DNA from: Lantana camara
Lineage: Eukaryota > Streptophyta > Magnoliopsida > Lamiales > Verbenaceae
Length of the DNA stretch: 64,000 bases
Direction: 5' to 3'
NCBI GenBank assembly: GCA_037501455.1
Contig: CM074863.1
Location: 61,671,501 to 61,735,500, forward strand
Positions 55,629 to 64,000 of this stretch are shown here, piece after piece. Each line of letters starts with the position of its first letter. Positions within the stretch are counted from its first letter, which is position 1. The position numbers and the translations under genes were made by a program. The notes beneath the pieces are model-generated. The model was not told where the DNA came from. It saw only the letters and a program-made list of their open reading frames with translations, and made no database searches.

Positions 55629-58600
55629 TGTAACGCCCCAGTTTTTTTTTAGTAAGTAGTACAGCATGACGTATGTGTTTACCAAATTGCGCGAAATAAT
55701 TATTATACGTGTTTTATATATTTAATTTTATTTCAATTATAATTAATCTTAATTATGTTAATTATTATATTTTAAGTTTTATTAATATTAACTTATATAA
55801 TATTAAATGTTAATGCGCTAATTGAACTTAATTAGTGAATTCGTTATTAATTCATAATAGATGCATGCATGTATTTATAAATTATATATACGCATTTAAT
55901 TTTATATTATTTGTAAATGTTATGAATTTTATTGTTACATTGTTTATGAGCCACATTTACGTGCTTCGTTTCTATATGAATTGATATCGAAATTTCGTGC
56001 ATATTTAATATGTTGGATTTATACGTGTCTTGAATATGAATATATGGTCGTTTCTTATTTTCGAGTTCATTTGCATGTGTTTCGGATTTATTTTATTTTT
56101 GGAATCCAAGTCGGGGGCTAACGAGCAATTAGCGCACCCTTGGTTCCGTATTTAATATCTTGAGCTCGGGAACTCGGATTCGAGTTCCGTCAAGTTCGTT
56201 GAACTAGTATCGAAGATTCGGGTTTAATAAATTTAGCCTTATATTTTTCCGAAATCATTTGAACCTCCGAAATTCAACCGAAAAATGAAACGGCGACGAA
56301 ACTGACCATGTTTTAATAAAATGGCCATAACTCATCCAAACTTTAACCAAATTAACCATGGTTTGATGCTATGGAACCCTAACTCAACCACCTAACCTTC
56401 TATACCATGCCCTAACCGTAATTATCCTCACACAAACCACAAATCTCAGCCAAAGTCACTGAACTTCCAGTTTCTCCCGTAACCCTTGAGCATCTTGGAA
56501 ATTCAAAGCTCAAATCTCCTCCAAACCTTCATTAATCAACAAGGTAAGCTTAGGGTTGTAATATATGTTCATTTCTGGTCATTTTCATCGTTGCATCCCT
56601 GAATTTGAGCACGTTTTCATGGATTTTCGGCTGCTTCTATGAATAGTTAGGTTTGAGCAATTTTGATGATCTCTTTCGATTCTTGATGGATTTGAGTGAT
56701 TCCAAGCTTGAATATGATTGTTTCGACATCCTCTTCTCATTTATGATCATTGATTTCATGGTGGTTGATCTATTTATGAGATATCATTTATGGCTTCTTG
56801 AGAAACCTCCATGAAATGTTCACGTATGACTACCTTACACGTCTGAGCTCTTTTGGGACTGATTTATATGTTGAATTTGTGTTGTTTGGCTGTGTATTTG
56901 ATAGCCTAATTGACCTGAACTTATTCGGATTAATTGAGATCAGTCATGCCCTGTTTTTCATGGAATACTTGCTCTGTTTAGGACTGGAATTCCTGCTGTC
57001 AAACTGCTGCGCTGATTCATGTTGTTGCCGTTAGTTTTGTGAGTTGTTAGGGCTGAATTCTTGCTGCATTTCATGCCTTGTATTGCTGCATATCCTGCCT
57101 GGTTATTGCATTAGCTGCTGCTGCGTTTTAAGCTTAGAAACAGGGGATTACATGTTGAACTGCTGCATGCAATTGGCACGGGCGTGTCAACCTTCCTTCT
57201 TCAGTATGAAACGGGGGTGCAACGCTGTCGGATATCTCTATACCGAGACACGGGGGTGTCCCGGTTTGTTCTATATTGGTGACACGGGCGTGTCATCTTC
57301 TGAATGCATAACCTAAGCATACGTGATATATATATATTTCATGCATGAATTGGTTAGGCTTAATAAATTGCATGCATAATTGATACTTGGAAATTACATG
57401 CATGTGGTTGTGGGAACGTAGGCATGTATGCTATATATGTATATGTACAACTATTTATTTTAGATTTGTTTATTTGCATGCATGGTTATATACAAACAAT
57501 TTGTGCATGAAATGTAATGGTATATATATATATATATATATATGTTCATATTATATTAAATAATATTTGATTTAATTGAATGTATTTAATTGTTTATTTT
57601 CTAATTAGAAATGTGATTCAACTTGTGCTTTGATTCTATTCGAAATTCTTGAATTGAAATGATTGGAAACGTGAAATTATGAATTCGAATGAAAGTGAAC
57701 GAATGATTGAATGACTTGATTATATGATTGAAATTCCTTAATAGTGCACATGAACATGTTCATAACATAATCTTATCTTTCACATATCCATATCATGATC
57801 ATTACATTGCCGAGTGTCCTATTTGGTTCATATTGAGTCTCCTCTCACTGGTACACATTGTTCATTCTCTTGTACAGTTCGTTTCCAGGGCGGAGACTTC
57901 CGAATTGAATAGGCACCCGTATTGCTCATGCTTTATGTCTCGTGGTATTCCAAGTGAGGGTGTTTTCGTTCTAGTTACGTATTGAACCCTACAACCTTAT
58001 ATGATAAGTTTTGGTTAAAAACCTAAAATATACCTATATATTGTTTTCAAATGGAGTCGTCGAGTAAATGTTTTCTAAAGGATTATGAAATGTATTAATT
58101 ATGTTTCAAAGGTATTGTGTTTCTCATGAATTGAATATGTTGGCGAGAACATGTATTGAACACGGGCCCAGGGACTTAGTGTATGTGGTTATCCAGGGAG
58201 GCATCGGGCCGACGGTGATCCCATACATTAGTCCCACATTGATTACGGCGAAACGGACCTCGTTAAGGACTTTTTGACGAGGAAACGCTAACCGGGCATT
58301 GAGGACTCATGAACCTCATCTGCCACATTGATATGTTTAGGTGGTCGGGCCTTGCAAACCCGTCCACCACACGGAGGAAAAAGGTTGAAACTTATTTTAT
58401 GATTATGATTATGGTATGATTGTTATGCACCGTGTGGGAAGGCCGGGACACGGATTGCCCAAACGACTATGTTACATGATTTGTGTGTATTATTGTGTAC
58501 TGCATGATCACATATTCAATGTATTAATGATATTTGTCGTACACGGTCGGAGTTTGGTTGGAGATAATGCACGCTCACTCGCCGAGCCTTAATGTTTATG

Positions 58601-59234
58601 TATGATTTATGAACTTAATGAATTTAATATGATTAGTCGTAAAGTCCGAGCATCGCTTCCTTATTTTCTTGTCCTCTTGAGAACTAACTTTAAATAAAAC
58701 TTTGCTCGGGATTTATGACTTGCATGCGCATGTTTCTATAGTTATGTATCGCTCCTGCTCACTCAGTCTTCTAGAGACAAACCCCTCTTTCCCACTTTTC
58801 CAGTTTCTTGTGCAGGTGTTGGTTACTAGGCGGAGTTAGAATTGTCGAGTCATTACTCTAGTCGTACTCTCTTACACTCACTGCATACTACATTGTTTCT
58901 AAGTATTGTATTAACCTATTATTGTTGGCCGGTGTGCCATTTATTGAATTGATATCGATTCGGGACAGGTTAGGACAGGTGTATTGATTAGTGGAACTCG
59001 TATTTATATTCTTGTTGGATTTCATTTATTTCTTTGATATAACATGAATGATTCCCTTACTTCCGCATTTTGGTTTTTGTTGATTGTTTCGGGGTTAGCT
59101 TTCGCCTAGTCAGGACTGTTCTTTTGTTTGTCACCCGTTCGTTGTGTGTCCGATTCATGTATGGACTGCCTATTTCATATGTGGATTAGACTCATAGTGC
59201 GGGGGATGTGGTGCCTATCGTCCCGGGTGCTACA
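55629..59234 (+). repeat. LARD-B 5' LTR (3606 bp)
   Basis: The first 700 bp are very AT-rich. Contents: a donor-like ACAAG-GTAAGC (56544), a palindrome cluster (57173-57295), a TA microsatellite (about 57521-57543), a GGGCCC region with TCGGGCCGACGGTGATCCCA near 58205-58225, the hairpin GCTC-ACTCGCC-GAGC (58573-58587), an acceptor-like TTTCTTGTGCAG-GT (58814) and the terminal box AGTGCGGGGGATGTGG (59196-59211). Short frames near 56800-57316 encode nothing recognisable. Confidence 0.92.
57173..57295 (+). repeat. GACACGGGCGTGTC-type palindromes in LARD-B LTR
   Basis: Copies: TTGGCACG-GG-CGTGTCAA (57173-57190, one G-U pair), a weak copy near 57208, GACACGGGGGTGTC (57247-57260) and TGACACG-GG-CGTGTCA (57280-57295, perfect). 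They lie 630-750 nt after the donor-like site. Confidence 0.83.
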
Positions 59235-62200
59235 TCTATAAGTGGTATCAGAGCTCCAGGTTGCAAAACCGGAGTTCTCGTGTCGTGTGGGTCAGTCTAG
59301 GTCTTTCGGCATAGGAACTACGTGATAATGTGTGCATTGCTTCGATCTTGAACATGAAATTATCTTTCTTTTAATATTGTCAAGTTACATGTTGCATTTT
59401 ATATTGGATCCGTGCCTTTCGTGTTGAATATGTGCCATATGCACGTACTAATCGCATGCATATACCTTCGAAATGAGTTATGATTTACAGGTTATAAAGA
59501 TAATATCAAACCACGGCCAAGTTCCACGATAAAGACGATCTATTGCCAGTTCTTCCTGAGGCATGGAAGATAGGAAGGATGCACCAGGGAGGAATATGGA
59601 GAATTCGAGGTGTGAGGCCTTCCTATATGGAGCTAGAGTTCAAGGGTTGGGAGCCGGAATGGAAGGTTCCACTTTAGGGATGCTATGGTAGAGAGAGACA
59701 CTTGATAAGATAAGAGTTGTTCGGGGGAAATGATTATGACTCCTAATATAGGTATATACGGCCCTCCTACATAAGATGCCATAAGTGGATTCAGCAGGAC
59801 CTTTCAACCTAAGGAATGAAGTAAATGAACCTTGAGGGTAATTTGGTTCAGGGTTCGGACCATTGAAGAGGTACCGAGGACTGAGAGGAGTCAAGGTAAA
59901 ATAAATTCGATGGGAATTGAGCACCAAGAGTTATCAAAGAAGGGTTCTAAATAAATATGGGAATTAGAAATCGAGATTGTGGAGGTGAAGATCGAGAAGA
60001 GTTTAAATTTAGGTGCTCTGGATTTCGATTAAGATAGAAACGAGTAGGGAGGAGTTCGTTTTCCAAATCCAAGTTAAATTGCTGAGTTGTGAGGTTGAAT
60101 TGGGAGATATGGAGCAACAAATGGAAACGGTAAAGAAAGGCAAAGACTCTTTGGGAGGAAATCATGTGCTTAAGTATAAGCAATCGGAAAATGAGTTTAT
60201 TTCACTAATCTCAACTCATAAAGGATAAGCACGGGAGTCTTGATCACGGTGATAGCGAGAAGTAGGGTTCAGAATTACATTAGGGTTCAAGTTTGTACGA
60301 GAATTTGGGCAATGTTGAAGGGTGATTCTCGGGGAGAAATGCAGAGGCCAATTCAGTGGATGTCGAAGAAATCCGGGATCGTGAAATTGCACTTCCAGAT
60401 AGTGGAAGATACAAGTGATGCGAAAAGATTCATGGAAAACTTGAAGACCGTGGGAAAAGACAAGGCATGATTAGCAAGTCAAAGTAACCTCGTGATTGGA
60501 GGAACGAGGAAAAGCTACTGAGTTAACAACTTACTATATTGGTGACAGGTTCCAAAACATTCATGGCACGTGCATCATATTTCGCGTCAAATTATTATTT
60601 TCTTTAGTTATGTTTGTGCGCGCATTCCTATTTGCTTTTGTTGCTTTAATGTGAGGCATATTTAATTGTTGCAAGTATGCCACGTGCATTATCATTTTAA
60701 CCCGACATGCATTCTAGTGTTTATTTGATAGGAAATTCTTTTATCTCACTTATCAAGTATTCCTTCGATCGGCCCACATCTGAGTTAAGAAGAAAGAAAT
60801 AATGGGACGGTACGTTACAATGAAGGTGACATCGGAAAAATAAAGAATTTCAAGTAAGGGATAGGTTAATGGAAACGGGAATTCATAAGGAGAAGCGAGA
60901 TTAGAGTTGATTGTGGGGTGTGTGAATCGGACAAGAATAGGAAAGGGGTTTCGGACAGTAAGCAAATCAGAAGGGAAGTTAAAAGCAAAACTTTGGGGTT
61001 GCCCTTTTGATTAAATCCTCCCTGATGGAAATTGTTTATCCAGAATTTCGACAAAAGAAGAATCGATGGAGTTCAACACATGACAGTAGAAATTTAAGGG
61101 GGAGAGAACGACCAAGAAACAGATTGGAAGATTGAAGTGGTGCTCGAAGAAATATTTTAGTAGGAATAATGGAATTTCAAATTAAGGAAGATCTGGAAGT
61201 TCTAATGGTGGTGATCGAAAATAAATAAAAGAGCCTCAACGGTTAAACCGTTAAAGTAAGCGTTAAGTATTAAGTTAGTGTTGAAGGCCACCACGGGATA
61301 TTGAGGAGAGGGTTTGGCGAGCATTTTATACATGGGATCTAGATTTTGGAAAATAATGGAATGGTGGAAGAGCTTCTGCGAGACCATTAAATTGCCTAAT
61401 GGAACAGAAATTAAATCAAATCATTATGTTCGTGATGGCAACCATAGAGGGTAATTTGACTAAGGATTGGAGGAATTCGAATATCACTTAACAAAATAAA
61501 ACCCTACTGCATCGCTAGCCATTTTTCCATAACCAGTTAAAAGGAATTTGAGCAGAAAGGAATCAAAAAGAAGTGACTAAGGAAGGACTTGAATTGAATA
61601 TCAAGAAGTATCAAGGAAATTTTCTCTCGATTGAAATTTGGGTGGACCGAAATTTAATGCATGCTTAATGGCTTTAAGAGGATGAAGGGATGAGTAAACG
61701 ATCCACGAAGAGATTAATCCAAAATTTTTTTGAACAGATGATCACAATCCGATTTGGAAAGAACTCGTCAAGAAGGCTGTGATTATTAATCTAAAAGGTT
61801 ATTGAATTTCAGAGGTTTCACTAAATTATAGAAGGAGACATGAACCATGAAGAAGACCGGTCCGAAATCTGAAGATGTAGGGTAAAACTCGTTTTGGAAG
61901 GGCAGGTTGATTGGGTCAGAGTTAACGTATAACCGAGAAATGGAAGAAGGTGGACACACTGAAGCTATTAAAGACATGCCAAGAGTCGAGCTAGCTTTTG
62001 GGTTCAGACCATACCTTGGGACCAAGAAGGCTTGGGTTTCAAATTCATTTCCATGGTGAACGGTACCTCAAACATCCATGGCATACGCATACATGCAGTG
62101 TTAATTTAAATAATTTTGCTAATTTGCTCTCTGACTCTTTGATTTATTAATTATGGTTGTATAATCGATGTTGGATGTAAGTAAGTGATGATTGTTCCCT

Positions 62201-62317
62201 GGCTTTATGTGATTGTTTTGACTAAGTTGCCGTAATTGGATATTTTGATGTTTTCTCCTGGGTGTTTGTTCTTCGTTGTAGCTGTATTTTGTCTTTTGAA
62301 CTTCGTTACCTGTTTTT

Positions 62318-62514
62318 GAGAGACGGGGTTCTCTCTTTGTCGCTTTTGAGATACGGGGTTCTCTCTTTATTGCTTTTGAGAGACGGGGTTCTCTCTTTGT
62401 TGCTTTTGAGAGACGGGGTTCTGTCTTCGTTGCTTTTGAGAGACGGAGTTCTCTCATTGTTGTTTGAGAGACGGGGATTCTCACCTTGTTGTTTGTGAGG
62501 AACGGGGTTCCTTC
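62318..62514 (+). repeat. LARD-B hairpin array, seven ~30-bp units
   Basis: Units start at 62318, 62348, 62378, 62408, 62438, 62466 and 62497. The consensus hairpin GAGAGACGGGGTTCTCTC is separated by T-rich linkers such as TTTGTTGCTTTT. The last unit has changed both arms to AGGAAC/GTTCCT, keeping a 6-bp stem and the G-rich loop. The core hairpin is identical to that of LARD-A while the linkers differ. Confidence 0.92.
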
Positions 62515-62538
62515 ATTAATTGTTTTCAGACAGATAGT

Positions 62539-62573
62539 GAATCCGAGGACGGATTCTTTTAAGGGGGAGAGGT
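62539..62573 (+). other. LARD-B pre-polypurine hairpin and polypurine tract
   Basis: GAATCCG (62539-62545), loop AGGA, CGGATTC (62550-62556), then TTTTAAGGGGGAGAGGT to the 3' LTR at 62574. Confidence 0.9.
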
Positions 62574-64000
62574 TGTAACGCCCCAGTTTTATATTTTAGT
62601 AAGTAGTACAGAATGACGTATGTGTTTACCAAATTGCGCGAAATAATTATTATACGTGTTTTATATATTTAATTTTATTTCAATTATAATTAATGTTAAT
62701 TATGTTAATTATTATATTTTAAGTTTTATTAATATTAACTTATATAATATTAAATGTTAATACGCTAATTGAACTTAATTAGTGAATTCGTTATTAATTC
62801 ATAATTGATGCATGCATGTATTTATAAATTATATATACGCATTTAATTTTATATTATTTGTAAATGTTATGAATTTTATTGTTACATTGTTTATGAGCCA
62901 CATTTACGTGCTTCGTTTCTATATGAATTGATACCGAAATTTTGTGCAAATTTAATATGTTGGATTTATACGTGTCTTGAATATGAATATATGGACGTTT
63001 CGTATTTTCGAGTTCATTTGCATGTGTTTCGAATTTATTTTATTTTTGGAATCCAAGTCGGGGGCTAACAAGCAATTAACGCACCCTTGGTTCCGTATTT
63101 AATATCTTGAGCTCGGGAACTCGGATTCGAGTTCCGTCAACTTCGTTGAACTAGTATCGAAGATTCGGGTTTAATAAATTTAGCCTTATATTTTTCCGAA
63201 ATCATTTGAACCTCCGAAATTCAACCAAAAAACGAAACGGCGACGAAACTGACCATGTTTTAATAAAATGGCCATAACTCATCCAAACTTTAACCAAATT
63301 AACCATGGTTTGATGATATGGAACCCTAACTCAACCACCTAACCTGATATACCATGCCCTAACTGAAATTATCCTCACACAAACCACAAATCTCAGCCAA
63401 AGTCACTGAACTTCCAGTTTCTCCCGTAACTCTTGAGCATCTTGGAGATTCAAAGCTCAAATCTCCTCCAAACCTTCATTAATCAACAAGGTAAGCTTAG
63501 GGTTGTAATATATGTTCATTGCTGGTCATTTTCATCCTTTCATCCCTGAATTTGAGCACGTTTTCATGGATTTTCGGCTGCTTCTATGAATAGTTAGGTT
63601 TGAGCAATTTTGATGATCTCTTTCGATTCTTGATGGATTTGAGTGATTCCAAGCTTGAATAGGATTGTTTCGACATCCTCTTCTCATTTATGATCATTGA
63701 TTTCATGGTGGTTGATGTATTTATGAGATATCATTTATGGCTTCTTGAGAAACTTCCATGAAATGGTCACGTATGACTGCCTTACACGTTTGAGCTCTTT
63801 TGGGACTGATTTATATGTTGAATTTGTGTTGTTTGGTTGTGTATTTGATAGCCTAATTGACCTGAACTTATTGGGATTAATTGAGATCAGTCATGCCCTG
63901 TTTTTCGTGGAATACTCGCTCTGTTTTGGACTGGAATTCCTGCTGTCAAACTGCTGCGCTGATTCATGTTGTTGCTGTTAGTTTTGTGAGTTGTTAGGGC
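62574..64000 (+). repeat. LARD-B 3' LTR, first 1427 bp
   Basis: It matches 55629-57055 with about 40 substitutions and small indels. The donor-like GTAAGC recurs at 63491. The palindrome cluster, 3' end and target duplication lie beyond the window. Confidence 0.92.

Larger units (their letters stand above)
59235..62573 (+). other. LARD-B internal domain, non-coding
   Basis: PBS TGGTATCAGAGC at 59243-59254. The rest is purine-rich (GAAG/GGAA-rich, about 59560-62030) with short frames but no retroviral motif on either strand. Two copies of a box shared with LARD-A lie near 60548-60575 and 62059-62097. The hairpin array is at 62318-62514 and the pre-polypurine hairpin at 62539-62556. The purine-rich part may derive from eroded gag-pol, but I cannot identify any domain. 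Confidence 0.8.
55629..64000 (+). mobile_element. LARD-B: second coding-free LTR retrotransposon derivative (right end outside)
   Basis: 5' LTR 55629-59234 (3606 bp), PBS 59243-59254, interior 59235-62573 (3339 bp) with no retroviral domains, polypurine tract, and the first 1427 bp of the 3' LTR from 62574. The element starts TGTAACGCCCC and its LTR ends GGGTGCTACA. About 40 differences between the visible LTR parts make it clearly older than LARD-A. Structure and cis signals parallel LARD-A although the LTRs are different families. Confidence 0.92.

Noticed and set aside
60013..60470. Short frames in LARD-B interior as gag remnants
   Set aside because: Purine-rich composition gives lysine/glutamate-rich residues, but no CCHC knuckle or capsid motif is visible.

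Overview
This is a plant nuclear window made of LTR retrotransposons nested inside one another. I recognise no host gene, tRNA, rRNA or CRISPR array. The evidence for a flowering plant with a repeat-rich genome is: Ty1/Copia elements in gag-PR-IN-RT-RNaseH order, Ty3/Gypsy chromovirus (Tekay/Del-like) pol with a C-terminal chromodomain-like tail, LTRs of 1.9-4.2 kb, primer binding sites for initiator tRNA-Met (TGGTATCAGAGC), 5-bp target duplications and AT-rich spacers.

Layout. 1-17822: Copia-1 (+), which lacks its 5' LTR in this window and is split in its RT by LARD-A (4180-15097). LARD-A is a coding-free element with 4242-bp LTRs and target duplication GTAGG. 17823-21677: leader and 5' LTR of Copia-3 (-). 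21678-23481: part of a Gypsy LTR (LTR-F, -). 23482-24591 and 43412-50153: Gypsy-D (+), a decayed Tekay-type pol plus its 3' LTR. Gypsy-D is interrupted by element C (24592-43406, -) and, in its LTR, by solo LTR I (44364-47585, -). Element C carries gag but no pol, and near-complete Copia-2 (31093-41192, -) sits in its 5' LTR. 50154-52612: 3' end of an old Copia (Copia-E). 52613-55244: decayed Gypsy-G pol (+). 55245-55628: inverted LTR fragment H. 55629-64000: LARD-B (+), a second coding-free element that runs off the window.

The junctions give an insertion order seven layers deep: Gypsy-G, then Copia-E, Gypsy-D, LTR-F, Copia-3, Copia-1 and LARD-A. LTR pairs agree with it. By eye I counted about 5 differences in 4242 bp for LARD-A, about 5 in 1943 bp for Copia-2, about 18 in 3.5 kb for element C, and about 40 in the 1.4 kb visible for LARD-B.

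No element here encodes an intact machinery. Copia-2 is closest, with one amber codon. LARD-A, LARD-B and element C share with Gypsy-D the tRNA-Met priming site, the polypurine-tract context and LTR boxes. The inference is that Tekay-type chromoviruses elsewhere in the genome mobilise them in trans.

The most unusual signal is RNA or DNA secondary structure. Arrays of short hairpins with G-rich loops recur in otherwise different elements. They occur in the interiors of both LARDs (same hairpin, compensatory changes), in four Gypsy-type LTRs (family-specific palindromes at equivalent positions), in the Copia leader (two unrelated GC-rich hairpin cassettes at the same site in sister copies), and as one covarying hairpin just before the polypurine tract in four elements.
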